In this document: piece by piece, positions 1 through 8,579 of the stretch | Layout of the letters: every line of letters begins with the position of its first letter | How positions within the stretch are numbered: position 1 is the stretch's first letter | From: Vibrio stylophorae | Lineage (GTDB): Bacteria > Pseudomonadota > Gammaproteobacteria > Enterobacterales > Vibrionaceae | Direction of reading: 5' to 3' | Length of the DNA: 64,000 nucleotides | Assembly (NCBI RefSeq): GCF_921293875.1 | Contig: NZ_CAKLDI010000001.1 | Coordinates: 2,791,915-2,855,914, forward strand | Notes under the pieces: generated by a model | What the model was told of the DNA's origin: nothing | Databases searched by the model: none | The model's input: the letters and a program-made list of their open reading frames with translations, nothing else | Position numbers and translations under genes: made by a program

Positions 1-1017
1 TAATAATTCAGTCACTGGAAGGTTTTTATCATTAAATACTTCGTATGCTTTTTGTTTGTGTGGTGGGATTGGATAATGAACTAACGTTGAAACCCCACAA
101 TAATTTAAATGCTTAATCAATAGATCTCTATAGTCTGTTTTAATTACATATAAATGCCAAACGTGTTCCTTAACATTGTTATTTAATGGCAATTTAATCA
201 AGTTATTATTTATCTCGCACCCATAACGATATGCAATATGCTGACGACGTGATATTTCACGTGGTAAATATTTCAATTTAACAGATAGCATGGCAGCTTG
301 AATCTCATCTAGACGACTATTTATACCTAGATAATCATTTTTATATTTAGCATGTGAACCATAATTACCCAGAGATCTAATTATGTTGGACAAGCCATTA
401 TCATTAGTAATTACCATACCTGCATCGCCAAGTGCTCCAAGATTTTTCCCTGGATAGAAGCTAAATGCTGCAGCATCCCCCCAGCAACCTGCTTTGACAT
501 TATTAATTTCAGCCCCGTGCGCTTGAGCGCAATCCTCTAAAACTAACAAATTATATTTTTTGGCCACCTCCATAATTGAAGGCATATTAGAAATATGCCC
601 ATATAGATGGACAGGTAAAATAACTTTTGTTCGACTTGTGATGTAAGTGGCTATTGTTTCCGCTGATAAATTGAATGTATCTGGATCCGGCTCAACAAAA
701 ACTGGAATCAAATTATTTGATGTAATCGCTAATATTGATGCTATATAGGTGTTTGCTTGTACTATAACTTCATCACCACTTGATATTAAACCCATTTCTT
801 TCCATGCGCGAAGGACTAATGTTAAAGCATCTAGACCATTTGCAACACCTATACCATACTTTACACCACAATAATCCGAGAATTCTTTTTCAAATTTTTT
901 TAGCTCCTTACCACAGATATACCAACCAGAGTCAATCACACGACCAACCGCATCTTTCAACTCACTTGAATATATTTCATTAATTTTTTTTAAATTTAAG
1001 AAATCAACTATTTTCAT
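1..1017 (-). CDS. Sugar aminotransferase, DegT/DnrJ/EryC1 family (FdtB/QdtB-like), 3' end off the window
   Basis: 339 codons are readable from an ATG at 1017 down to the left edge without a stop, so the last few dozen residues are missing. The protein is a PLP-dependent sugar aminotransferase. It has the N-terminal segment with SGWYICGKE, a GVANGLDAL phosphate-binding motif, an EDCAQAHGA motif and the PLP-lysine motif [12 protein letters not shown]. With rmlA, rmlB and an FdtA/QdtA-type isomerase just upstream, the likely reaction is transfer of an amino group to C3 of a dTDP-3-keto-6-deoxyhexose in the cytoplasm. Start and upstream stop share ATGA, so it is translationally coupled to the acetyltransferase gene. 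The coding sequence is A+T-rich, like the rest of the cluster. Other 3- or 4-aminotransferases of this family are possible. Confidence 0.88.
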   Translation of the reverse strand, partial: MKIVDFLNLKKINEIYSSELKDAVGRVIDSGWYICGKELKKFEKEFSDYCGVKYGIGVANGLDALTLVLRAWKEMGLISSGDEVIVQANTYIASILAITSNNLIPVFVEPDPDTFNLSAETIATYITSRTKVILPVHLYGHISNMPSIMEVAKKYNLLVLEDCAQAHGAEINNVKAGCWGDAAAFSFYPGKNLGALGDAGMVITNDNGLSNIIRSLGNYGSHAKYKNDYLGINSRLDEIQAAMLSVKLKYLPREISRRQHIAYRYGCEINNNLIKLPLNNNVKEHVWHLYVIKTDYRDLLIKHLNYCGVSTLVHYPIPPHKQKAYEVFNDKNLPVTELL

Positions 1018-1544
1018 TTTACACCAATAATGCGATTATATTTCTTACGAACTATTGACAACTGTTCTTTAGAAATAGAAAAATAATAATTTTCAGAGTC
1101 TTCAGCTATTTTTTTTGCGCCAAATTTTTCGTGAAATCGAATTACTTTCTCGTTATCTTTTCTTACATCAAAATGTGATTCTACAAAACCTAAACAATCA
1201 AAACCAAACTGATAAACAAGAAGCGCGGCTTCTAAAGCAGCTGTTTTAGTTTTATTTTCATTTAATATCCAACTACCCCAGCAAAACGATTTATCATTAA
1301 AATCATATACTCTAACAGTTCCACATGGTTTTAAATCAGGAGTTTCAATTATGAAATAGAACTGTTCGCCACGACCCTCACTCTCTTTATAGCGCTTAAT
1401 CCACTCCTCTTGCTCAGATACACCGCCATTAACATAAGATAAAAACTTATTGTAACGACTATCACATCTCAAAGTATAAATAAAAGAAGCATCATCTACT
1501 TCAACCAACCTTAGTTGAATTGTTTTTGATTTTAATTCCTGCAT
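1014..1544 (-). CDS. GNAT acetyltransferase of the amino-sugar cluster
   Basis: 176 aa, RimJ/RimL-like GNAT fold: N-terminal strand with LRLVEVDDA, central CGTVRVYDF strand, and a C-terminal segment [18 protein letters not shown] typical of the acetyl-CoA-binding half. Its position between the isomerase and aminotransferase genes (13-nt overlap upstream, 4-nt ATGA overlap downstream) suggests that it N-acetylates the 3-amino sugar nucleotide. Known 3-N-acetyltransferases of Qui3NAc pathways are left-handed beta-helix enzymes, whereas WecD, which acetylates a 4-amino sugar, is GNAT. The role is therefore inferred from context only. A+T-rich composition suggests transfer with the cluster. Confidence 0.75.
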   Translation of the reverse strand: MQELKSKTIQLRLVEVDDASFIYTLRCDSRYNKFLSYVNGGVSEQEEWIKRYKESEGRGEQFYFIIETPDLKPCGTVRVYDFNDKSFCWGSWILNENKTKTAALEAALLVYQFGFDCLGFVESHFDVRKDNEKVIRFHEKFGAKKIAEDSENYYFSISKEQLSIVRKKYNRIIGVK

Positions 1545-1930
1545 GCTAAAAACTCCTCGTAATTTCTTATGTAATCATCCTCAGAAAAATACTCGCTTGC
1601 AATAACACACAATACGCAATCATTACTAAAATCATGCATCTCTCGCCATATAAATGAATCAATTAGCAATCCTTTAGTTGGGTCATCAAGAATTAATTCC
1701 TCTCTAACTGAACCATCATCTAAAACAAAGCGACATGATCCTTTTAATGCAATTACAATTTGCTTTAATTTCTTATGAGCATGCATTCCTCTTGGAAAAA
1801 GTCCACTATTTTCGAAGAGATAATATACTCTACGAATTTCAAATGGGATATTTTTCTGTGATTCTAATGAAACTAAACGCCCTCTTTCATCATTAAAAGA
1901 TTCAAACTCAATAATATTAATTAGTTTCAT
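1532..1930 (-). CDS. dTDP-4-keto-6-deoxyglucose 3,4-ketoisomerase (FdtA/QdtA family)
   Basis: 132 aa, the full length of this cupin (WxcM-like) family. The catalytic motif [11 protein letters not shown] (residues 47-57) and the C-terminal [15 protein letters not shown] are plain. It moves the keto group from C4 to C3 of dTDP-4-keto-6-deoxy-glucose, the product of RmlB, which prepares the aminotransferase substrate. FdtA gives the galacto product (Fuc3NAc) and QdtA the gluco product (Qui3NAc). The HAH motif and Arg16 look FdtA-like, but Arg96 in WREMHDF looks QdtA-like, so I give no gene symbol. The start overlaps the end of rmlA by 14 nt, consistent with one operon. Confidence 0.88.
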   Translation of the reverse strand: MKLINIIEFESFNDERGRLVSLESQKNIPFEIRRVYYLFENSGLFPRGMHAHKKLKQIVIALKGSCRFVLDDGSVREELILDDPTKGLLIDSFIWREMHDFSNDCVLCVIASEYFSEDDYIRNYEEFLACRN

Positions 1931-2798
1931 TTTTTTCCCTTACTAAAGACAGCAAATATTTACCATATCCATTTTTATCCATAGATTTTGCAATACAAAC
2001 AATCTGTTCATCTTTTAACCAATCATTTCGCCATGCAATCTCTTCTAAACAGGCAATTTTCAAACCTTGAATATTTTGCAATGTTTGCACAAACGATGAT
2101 GCTTCATGCAAACTTTCGTGCGTTCCAGTATCTAACCATGCAAAACCACGACCCAAAAGCTCTACATTCAATGACCCATCCTTCAAATACATTTCATTCA
2201 GGGTTGTTATTTCTAGTTCACCACGTGCTGATGGCTTTATTTTTTTAGCCAAATTTACGACACGATTATCATAAAAATAGAGCCCAGTGACGGCATAGTT
2301 TGACTTAGGATGCTCAGGCTTCTCTTCCAATGAAATTGCTCTCATATTTTCATCGAACTCGACAACGCCAAAACGCTCAGGATCTTTTACTTGATAACCA
2401 AATACCGTGGCCCCCTCTCGTTGTGAAGCGGCTTTCTTTAAAGTGTCGCTAAATGACTGCCCATAAAAAATGTTATCGCCCAACACCAAGCACACACTGT
2501 CGTCACCAATAAAACTTTCACCAATAATAAATGCTTGTGCCAGACCATCTGGACTTGGCTGAACTGCATACTCCAGATGAATCCCAATGTCGTGCCCATC
2601 TCCTAGCAAACGCTTAAAACTCTCGCTATCTTCTGGTGTTGTGATAATCAAAATATCCCGAATGCCAGCAAGCATTAGAGTAGACAAGGGATAATAAATC
2701 ATTGGTTTATCATAAATAGGAAGAAGCTGCTTAGATATACCGCGAGTGATGGGGTAAAGACGGGAGCCAGAGCCTCCAGCTAAAATAATACCTTTCAT
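1917..2798 (-). CDS. rmlA: Glucose-1-phosphate thymidylyltransferase
   Basis: 293 aa, the normal length for RmlA/RfbA. It starts [20 protein letters not shown], with the nucleotide-binding GGSGSR loop, followed by [17 protein letters not shown] and [20 protein letters not shown], all hallmarks of the family. It makes dTDP-glucose from dTTP and glucose-1-phosphate in the cytoplasm, the first step of dTDP-deoxysugar synthesis. The reading frame is open five codons further upstream to a GTG, but the ATG at 2798 has a GGAG 9 nt upstream and matches family starts. It lies 41 nt downstream of rmlB and overlaps the isomerase gene by 14 nt. Confidence 0.96.
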   Translation of the reverse strand: MKGIILAGGSGSRLYPITRGISKQLLPIYDKPMIYYPLSTLMLAGIRDILIITTPEDSESFKRLLGDGHDIGIHLEYAVQPSPDGLAQAFIIGESFIGDDSVCLVLGDNIFYGQSFSDTLKKAASQREGATVFGYQVKDPERFGVVEFDENMRAISLEEKPEHPKSNYAVTGLYFYDNRVVNLAKKIKPSARGELEITTLNEMYLKDGSLNVELLGRGFAWLDTGTHESLHEASSFVQTLQNIQGLKIACLEEIAWRNDWLKDEQIVCIAKSMDKNGYGKYLLSLVREKNETN

Positions 2799-2839
2799 TT
2801 TCAATGCCTCCACAATGTAGATGTACTTACAACCTACAA

Positions 2840-3901
2840 TTAATTTTGACCTAGACGCTCGCGGCTATAGGAGCCATCCAAAACTCGAGACCACCAATCT
2901 TTATTATCCAAATACCACTGAACTGTCTTACGAATACCCGATTCAAAAGTTTCTTCGGGCTTCCACCCAAGCTCACACTCAATTTTTGATGCATCAATCG
3001 CATAACGGACATCGTGCCCCGGCCTGTCTTTTACGTAGGTAATGAGATCTTGATAGCGCACTATGCCCTTTGGCTTGTTTGGTGCTAGCTCTTCGAGCAG
3101 CGCACAAATAGTTTTCACCACTTCAACATTCGCCTTTTCATTGTGACCACCGATGTTATAGGTCTCACCAATTACACCTTCGGTCGCTACTTTGTAAAGA
3201 GCACGAGCATGGTCTTCCACAAACAGCCAATCTCTGATTTGCATGCCATCGCCGTATACAGGTAATGCTTTGCCATCCAAAGCATTCAAAATCATCAGCG
3301 GAATCAGCTTTTCAGGGAAATGATAAGGACCGTAGTTATTCGAACAGTTAGTCACGACTGTTGGCAAACCGTAGGTACGGTGCCAAGCTCGAACCAGGTG
3401 ATCACTTGATGCTTTTGATGCAGAATAAGGGCTTGATGGTTCGTACGACGTTTTCTCTGTGAACAAATCAGTCGTATCTTTAAGGTCACCGTACACCTCA
3501 TCTGTAGAGATATGATGAAAACGAAAATCGGCCTTTTTATCACCTTCCAGCGAATGCCAATATTGTCGCGCTACTTCAAGTAAATTATAAGTACCTACTA
3601 TATTAGTTTCGATAAACGCAGCAGGACCATCAATCGAACGGTCAACATGTGACTCTGCAGCTAAGTGCATTACTACATTCGGCTGATGTATCTCAAATAC
3701 ACGTTTTAACTCTTCACCATCACAGACATCAACTTGCTCAAATGCATAGCGCGGATTATCAGAAACCGTTAGCAGAGACTCGAGATTTCCGGCATAAGTA
3801 AGCTTATCTACATTCACTACAGTATCTGTTGTTCGATGAATAATATGCCTCACGACCGCTGAACCAATAAAGCCAGCCCCACCTGTTACTAAAATTTTCA
3901 T
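2840..3901 (-). CDS. rmlB: dTDP-glucose 4,6-dehydratase
   Basis: 353 aa, full-length extended SDR enzyme. It has the [11 protein letters not shown] Rossmann loop (residues 7-17), STDEVYGDL, and the catalytic YSASK motif. It converts dTDP-glucose to dTDP-4-keto-6-deoxyglucose, the branch point that the ketoisomerase downstream uses. It is the first sugar-nucleotide gene after the ops element and lies about 100 nt downstream of the rfaH-like gene on the same strand. No rmlC or rmlD is visible beside it, which argues against dTDP-rhamnose and fits a 3-amino-sugar product. A paralogue serving another pathway (rffG) may exist elsewhere in the genome. Confidence 0.96.
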   Translation of the reverse strand: MKILVTGGAGFIGSAVVRHIIHRTTDTVVNVDKLTYAGNLESLLTVSDNPRYAFEQVDVCDGEELKRVFEIHQPNVVMHLAAESHVDRSIDGPAAFIETNIVGTYNLLEVARQYWHSLEGDKKADFRFHHISTDEVYGDLKDTTDLFTEKTSYEPSSPYSASKASSDHLVRAWHRTYGLPTVVTNCSNNYGPYHFPEKLIPLMILNALDGKALPVYGDGMQIRDWLFVEDHARALYKVATEGVIGETYNIGGHNEKANVEVVKTICALLEELAPNKPKGIVRYQDLITYVKDRPGHDVRYAIDASKIECELGWKPEETFESGIRKTVQWYLDNKDWWSRVLDGSYSRERLGQN

Positions 3902-3923
3902 TTACACTTACATACCTTTTAAA

Positions 3924-3935
3924 CATGCTACCGCC
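3924..3935 (-). promoter_or_regulatory. ops / JUMPstart element
   Basis: On the minus strand the sequence GGCGGTAGCATG matches the ops consensus (GGCGGTAGNNT) exactly over the invariant part. It ends 22 nt before the rmlB start. Just upstream is a short G/C-rich inverted repeat (GCCCTAAGGGC), and the whole leader has the look and length of a JUMPstart sequence. RNA polymerase pauses at ops and the exposed non-template strand recruits RfaH, which suppresses termination in long polysaccharide operons. A gene of that family ends only 65 nt upstream. Confidence 0.85.
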
Positions 3936-4000
3936 CTTAGGGCGTATGCCCAATGCCGCAGCCTCCGAAATTTAATTTACACAAATACCAAATGACTAGC

Positions 4001-4471
4001 TCATGAAAACAGCTCTTGATTTTCTATGGAAAATTCAATTTTTCTATCTAAAATCTCCATCAGTATGATAGAGCGACGCTCACCATCTTTTTCTTTATAA
4101 ATCACATAACAGCCACTGAAAGGGCCTGAACAAATTTGTATTTTTCCCCATATGATGCGACTGGAACAATGTATCCATCGAGCTGTTTTGCACGAAGCTC
4201 AGTCATCAGTAAATCAGGCATTTTGACCTTGCCGCACAAAATCAACGACACCGCGAGTAGAGCGTATCGAGGTGTAAGCAATTTTATTCGGATCAAACAA
4301 TACAAAGAGGTAACACGGGAAAAGAGGTTCTAGTCGTTGAATGCAGCGTCCTTTGCTGATTTTTTCAACCTTAATTTGGGGATAAAAACAACGCCCCCCT
4401 TGACGCTCAAGATTTAGAACAGCTCGCTTCTGCTCCCCTTGCTTACAATAATCAAGATGCCAAGATGTCAT
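4001..4471 (-). pseudogene. rfaH: RfaH-family transcription antiterminator with two compensating frameshifts
   Basis: The ATG at 4471 opens an NGN domain (WHLDYCKQGEQKRAVLNLE, EPLFPCYLFVLFDP, RSTRGVVDFVRQGQ) that hits TGA at 4216-4214. The family sequence continues in the +1 frame (PDLLMTELRAKQLDGYIVPV) and then returns to the first frame for the KOW domain (SGPFSGCYVIYKEKDGERR, then stop at 4003-4001). Joined, the pieces give about 156 residues, close to the usual ~162. Both shifts fall at A-runs (CAAAATG near 4220-4226 and GAAAAAT near 4140-4146). As written, the gene makes only the first 85 residues. Sequencing error, recent decay or slippage are all possible. A functional RfaH would act on the ops site just downstream. 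Confidence 0.88.
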
Positions 4472-4763
4472 TACTAACTAATCACCATGCAATATGATTG
4501 TTTTTGATTTGTTAAATGATTGTTCATACCCCCTCCATAAGAAAGATCTATAGGATACAAGATTCGGTTCGTGCTATCGATGCGCGAGAGCACAATTTAT
4601 CTGAGCGATATCACAATGTTCTACCATAGTTCCCATCCCCTCTGTAGAAATACTTTTGATAGATAGAACAATTATCACACGAAAAAAATACAAAACTGAA
4701 TAATTACTGATAACCTCATTCTCTACTTGCTTGATACTAAAAATACCAATCATAAGGTTATCA
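4472..4763. other. Divergent intergenic region between rfaH-like gene and acetyltransferase gene
   Basis: 292 bp, A+T-rich, with no convincing gene. It should hold the promoters of the polysaccharide operon (leftward) and of the acetyltransferase (rightward). An imperfect inverted repeat GTGCT...AGCAC sits near 4571-4593. I could not define -35/-10 pairs with confidence. Confidence 0.5.
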
Positions 4764-5345
4764 ATGAACGAATTCGACAAAATGCGGGCGGGACACAGTT
4801 ACGATCCCAAAGCGCCTGAAGTCTTAGCTGTCAGCCAGCAAGCGCGTGAGCTGATGGCTCAGCTCAATCACAACCCTCATGCAGATGGTGGCATGCTCTG
4901 TCGTGCGCTATTTGATCAATTTGGTGAAGCGAGCTACGTCACGCCACCTTTTTACTGTGAATTTGGTAAAACGGTATCCATTGGTCAATCCACCTTTCTC
5001 AATATGGGGGTGACCATGCTGGATAATGCAGAAATCCATATCGGCAATAATGTACTCATTGGTCCCAATGCCCAGCTCTACACACCGAGTCATCCGCTGG
5101 ATTATCGTCAGCGTCGAAATTGGGTCACGATTTGTAAGCCCATCATTATTGAAGATGATGTGTGGATAGGTGGCCAAGCGGTGATCTGCCAAGGCGTCAC
5201 CATCGGTGCGCGCTCTGTCGTTGCAGCCAACGCCACTGTGACCAAGGATGTGCCACCCGATACCCTAGTGGCCGGCTCTCCCGCAAAAATTATTCGCCAC
5301 TTAACTGAAAATGAGTCGCGTGAAGACATAAAACGCGATGATTAG
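4764..5345 (+). CDS. Maltose/galactoside O-acetyltransferase-like, left-handed beta-helix
   Basis: 193 aa from the ATG at 4764, preceded by AAGG at 7-nt spacing; an in-frame upstream ATG at 4731 has no ribosome site. N-terminal MNEFDKMRAGHSYDP is typical of Maa/LacA-type enzymes. Hexapeptide repeats follow (IGNNVLIGPNAQLYTPSHPLD, IIEDDVWIGGQAVICQGVTIGARSVV), with the catalytic His in SHPLD. The family transfers acetyl from acetyl-CoA to a sugar hydroxyl in the cytoplasm. It is divergent from the polysaccharide operon, so it might decorate a surface sugar, but free-sugar detoxification is equally possible. Its base composition is closer to the core genes than to the cluster. Confidence 0.85.
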   Translation: MNEFDKMRAGHSYDPKAPEVLAVSQQARELMAQLNHNPHADGGMLCRALFDQFGEASYVTPPFYCEFGKTVSIGQSTFLNMGVTMLDNAEIHIGNNVLIGPNAQLYTPSHPLDYRQRRNWVTICKPIIIEDDVWIGGQAVICQGVTIGARSVVAANATVTKDVPPDTLVAGSPAKIIRHLTENESREDIKRDD

Positions 5346-5351
5346 AGTAGT

Positions 5352-5380
5352 AAAAAAGCGCTGAAATCAGCGCTTTTTTA
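5352..5380. terminator. Bidirectional rho-independent terminator
   Basis: Inverted repeat AAGCGCTG-AAAT-CAGCGCTT flanked by A and T runs, between converging genes. Confidence 0.85.
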
Positions 5381-5401
5381 ATGATGCAGGGATGTATACA
5401 G

Positions 5402-6625
5402 CTATTTGGTCAGCACATCGGCATGGATACACTGTGAGCTCCAGCGCGCGGCGTCCATATAGCACTGCGCAGCCGCTTCTTTATTGATCCCTAGCTTTTC
5501 GTCATACATGGTCACCACGTCCCAATCGCCATGACTATAGGATTCAGCCAAATCTAGCAGCTCACCCAACAAACCTTGATGTTTCAAGATAGCATCCACC
5601 ACAGATTGCTCTAGTGGCAGCATCTCAATGAGCGCTTCTAGGGGACGATCAAACAAACTATCGAGCATAGAGAACAAACCGACAATAAAGGCTTTGTCCA
5701 TGGTGTCTTTGTCAGCAATTCGCTGCGCTAACAGTTCACACATACGCGCGCGCTCAAGCGATAACACATAAAGCGCCACAGGCTTATCAAAGGATGCATG
5801 GGCCATCACCACCAAAGAAACAAATCGGCGAAGATTGCTTTCACCCAGATAGATCACAGCTTGCTTAAACTTGGTGATTGGCGTTTCAAAGTTGGCCATA
5901 TTATTCACAAAGCGCAGCAGCTGATAAGAGAGCGGCACATCCTGCATGATGATCTTTTCGATGCGATCAAAATTAATATCTTCGCGGCTCACCTCTTGCA
6001 GCAGTTGCACTGCGGTCAACTGAGCTGGCTCGACGCCACGCTTTTTGATCATCTCTGGACGGCGGAAAAAATAACCTTGGAAAAAATGAAATCCAGCGTC
6101 CTTGGCCATTTCAAACTGCGCTTGGGTTTCCACCTTCTCCGCTAAAAATTTCACCTTGAGCTGCTGGTTGTCTTTTACATAGGCAATGGCTTCAGGCAAT
6201 GGCGTTTTCACCAAATCGATTTTCAAAATGTGCACATAGGGAATAAAACGCTGCCATTCCGGTGATGGCTGGAAATCATCTAGCGCCAGCACATAACCCT
6301 TTTTGTGCATAAACTTCACCGCTTCAAACAGCTCGTCATCTGGCGTGCAGTGCTCCAGAATCTCCACCACCAATTTCTCTTTTGGCAGTAAGGTCGGCAC
6401 TAGGTTGACCAAGCTTTCATAAGGGAAGTTCACGAAACTACGCAGACCATCACTGATTTGCGCGTTATCGATATTGAGGAAGTTATCCACCACCAAACGG
6501 CTCGTTGCACGATGGGCATCGAGTTGTGGAAAGACATTGTGCGGGCTATCGCGAAACAGTAATTCATAACCCACGGTTTGGCTTTGGCGATTTAAAATCG
6601 GTTGCCGAGCAACATAACTATACAT
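5402..6625 (-). CDS. EAL-HDOD domain signalling protein (YuxH/CdgJ type)
   Basis: 407 aa. The N-terminal half (about 1-195) is an EAL domain that begins ARQPILNRQSQTVGYELLFRD; the ELL replaces EAL, and the catalytic metal ligands of active c-di-GMP phosphodiesterases are not obvious. The C-terminal half (about 200-390) is an HDOD domain (LLQEVSREDINFDRIEKII, QLLRFVNN). Such proteins are usually enzymatically silent and act as c-di-GMP-linked regulators of motility or biofilm; the Vibrio cholerae member CdgJ affects motility. The protein should be cytoplasmic, as no membrane segment is seen. It is a single gene ending near a bidirectional terminator. Confidence 0.88.
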   Translation of the reverse strand: MYSYVARQPILNRQSQTVGYELLFRDSPHNVFPQLDAHRATSRLVVDNFLNIDNAQISDGLRSFVNFPYESLVNLVPTLLPKEKLVVEILEHCTPDDELFEAVKFMHKKGYVLALDDFQPSPEWQRFIPYVHILKIDLVKTPLPEAIAYVKDNQQLKVKFLAEKVETQAQFEMAKDAGFHFFQGYFFRRPEMIKKRGVEPAQLTAVQLLQEVSREDINFDRIEKIIMQDVPLSYQLLRFVNNMANFETPITKFKQAVIYLGESNLRRFVSLVVMAHASFDKPVALYVLSLERARMCELLAQRIADKDTMDKAFIVGLFSMLDSLFDRPLEALIEMLPLEQSVVDAILKHQGLLGELLDLAESYSHGDWDVVTMYDEKLGINKEAAAQCYMDAARWSSQCIHADVLTK

Positions 6626-6771
6626 GACGACACATTAATAACATTGATAATGACATCAACACGATATGCCTTGAACGCCCTCGCAACAAGCCCTATCGCA
6701 AGGTAAAGTGACACTTTACGCACTTTCCCAGCGCATCCCTGCAATTTTTAGGCCGATTCAGTGCGCGCGAA

Positions 6772-7389
6772 TTAGGTCCGCGCCTGTGCGAGCAAAACAC
6801 CGCAACCCACAAACAAAGAGCCAAATAGACGATTCAATCGCTGCATCACTCGGGCACTCTTTAAGTAGCGACTCAGCTTGGCAGCCAGAGTGATGTAAAA
6901 CAGCATCACGCAGGCATCCACCAAGACGGTAGTCACGCCAAGAATCAACAACTGCGGGGCCTGAGCGGCTTCTGGTCGCAAAAATTGAGGAAATAACGCA
7001 ACCAAGAACACCACGGTTTTCGGGTTCGTCAGATTCACCACCAAGGCTTGGCGAAACAGTTGCCCAGCACTCACCTGAGCTCGCAGTGTCAGTTTGCTCG
7101 TGTCGCTGCTTTGTCGCCACTGCATCACCCCGAGCCACAATAAATACGCGACACCTAACCACTTAATCACAGTAAATGCTGTTGCTGATTGCGCAACAAG
7201 CGTGCCCAGGCCCACACCCGCCAGAATAATGTGCACCGATAACCCCAGCTGAAGCCCAGCGACTGATGCCAAGGAACGACGAAATCCGTAGTTCAAACCA
7301 TTGGCCATGGAATTCACCGCCCCCGAGCCGGGTGACAAACTAAATAGGATGGCGGTGACTAAATAACCAAACCACAGCTCTAACGTCAT
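6772..7389 (-). CDS. rhtB: Homoserine/homoserine lactone efflux protein, LysE family
   Basis: 205 aa with about six hydrophobic membrane segments. The start MTLELWFGYLVTAILFSLSP, the SLSPGSGAVNSM loop, GLQLGLSVHIILAGVGLGTL and VNLTNPKTVVFLVALFPQF closely follow Escherichia coli RhtB. It exports homoserine and related amino acids across the inner membrane. It is divergent from pldB, and rhtB and pldB are neighbours in E. coli too, which supports the assignment. The start codon follows a modest purine-rich stretch. Confidence 0.9.
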   Translation of the reverse strand: MTLELWFGYLVTAILFSLSPGSGAVNSMANGLNYGFRRSLASVAGLQLGLSVHIILAGVGLGTLVAQSATAFTVIKWLGVAYLLWLGVMQWRQSSDTSKLTLRAQVSAGQLFRQALVVNLTNPKTVVFLVALFPQFLRPEAAQAPQLLILGVTTVLVDACVMLFYITLAAKLSRYLKSARVMQRLNRLFGSLFVGCGVLLAQART

Positions 7390-7559
7390 GATTCATCAAT
7401 CCTTATACATCATTCTCTTTTTGCAAAAAGCAGGGATACGTTAACATAGGCAATTCGCACAACCTTTGAGGCTGAGCGATAATCATCATAATAAAGAGAC
7501 AGCTATGAGTCAGGCAGACGATGCTAGACTGCTGTCCAATATTCAAGAGAGCCCTCATC

Positions 7560-8540
7560 ATGCCCAGTTTTGCTTCTGCTGTCGCAGCCACAGATCAAAC
7601 CTACGCGAACTTTTTACAGTCGCAAGTTTCACCTTGGTGGCAACAAGTAGCGCAATCGACATTTAGCGGACGCAAAGACAAAAAAATTGCCTATTGCCAT
7701 GCCAAGGGCGGTCATCGCCGAGTGATTATTGTGGTCAGCGGCCGCATCGAAAGCATGCTCAAATATCAACCACTTCTATTTGAACTATTTCAGCAAGGTT
7801 TTGATATTGTGGCCTTAGACCACCGTGGCCAAGGCCTTTCCGAGCGCCTCACTCACGATCCTATCATTGGCCATATCGACCAATTCAATTACTTTATTGA
7901 TGATCTCAATAGCCTGTATGAGCAAGTCATCGCCCCCATGGGCTATGCGCAACACTATATGCTGGCGCACTCCATGGGCGGCACCATTGCTAGCCGCTTC
8001 GTTCAGCGTTATCCCCACAAAGTGGATCGTCTGGCACTCTGTGCGCCTATGCTGGGCGTTCAGCTGCCGCCAGCGCTAAAAATTTTTGCGCCGGTTGTCG
8101 CCCGTTGTCTTGATCTCTTTCAGCGTCAGCCACACTACGCCTTTGGTCAGGGGCCTTATTGCAATAAACCTTTTGCAGAAAACAAACTGACCCATGATGA
8201 GATTCGCTATCACGCCTTTCGCAATCAATACGAGCTGCACCCACAAATTAAGTTAGGCGGACCGAGTAACCGCTGGGTTTGGCAATCACTGCGCGCCTGC
8301 CATCAATGCTTTTGTGGCGCGCGCAAACATCGCACACCTACCCTACTACTACAAGCCGAGCTCGAACAGATTGTCGATAACCATAGCCAAGCGCGTTTTA
8401 ACCAACTGATCAACCGACGTGGCGGCAATTGCAAGCTACATGTAGTTACTGGCGCGAAACATGAGATTTTATTTGAACAAGATGAGATTAGAAATCAGGC
8501 GATTGATCTGATTTTGCAACATTTTAAGGCGCCCAATTGA
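7560..8540 (+). CDS. pldB: Lysophospholipase L2-like alpha/beta hydrolase
   Basis: 326 aa from the ATG at 7560, where the family alignment starts; the frame is open 13 codons further upstream. An alpha/beta-hydrolase fold is shown by VALDHRGQGLSER, the nucleophile elbow AHSMGG (Ser), and a late GAKHEILFEQDE with the catalytic His. The family cleaves lysophospholipids or monoacylglycerols at the inner membrane. Neighbouring rhtB matches E. coli gene order. No signal peptide is seen. The stop codon lies inside the terminator hairpin that follows. Confidence 0.88.
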   Translation: MPSFASAVAATDQTYANFLQSQVSPWWQQVAQSTFSGRKDKKIAYCHAKGGHRRVIIVVSGRIESMLKYQPLLFELFQQGFDIVALDHRGQGLSERLTHDPIIGHIDQFNYFIDDLNSLYEQVIAPMGYAQHYMLAHSMGGTIASRFVQRYPHKVDRLALCAPMLGVQLPPALKIFAPVVARCLDLFQRQPHYAFGQGPYCNKPFAENKLTHDEIRYHAFRNQYELHPQIKLGGPSNRWVWQSLRACHQCFCGARKHRTPTLLLQAELEQIVDNHSQARFNQLINRRGGNCKLHVVTGAKHEILFEQDEIRNQAIDLILQHFKAPN

Positions 8541-8551
8541 GCGCCTTAAAA
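8522..8551. terminator. Bidirectional terminator overlapping the pldB stop
   Basis: TTTTAAGGCGC-CCAATTGA-GCGCCTTAAAA, an 11-bp perfect stem with T/A flanks between converging genes. The pldB TGA lies in the loop. Confidence 0.8.
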
Positions 8552-8579
8552 TGAGTAAAGAAATGATGTTGCGATGAGC

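Noticed and set aside
4136-4230. Programmed frameshifting in rfaH like that of prfB
   Set aside because: A +1 shift at the TGA is conceivable, but no internal Shine-Dalgarno or slippery codon like CUU precedes it, and a second shift would also be needed. Indels or read errors are simpler.
6708-6893. Small plus-strand ORF between the EAL-HDOD and rhtB genes
   Set aside because: It runs antisense into rhtB and has no ribosome site or recognisable sequence.
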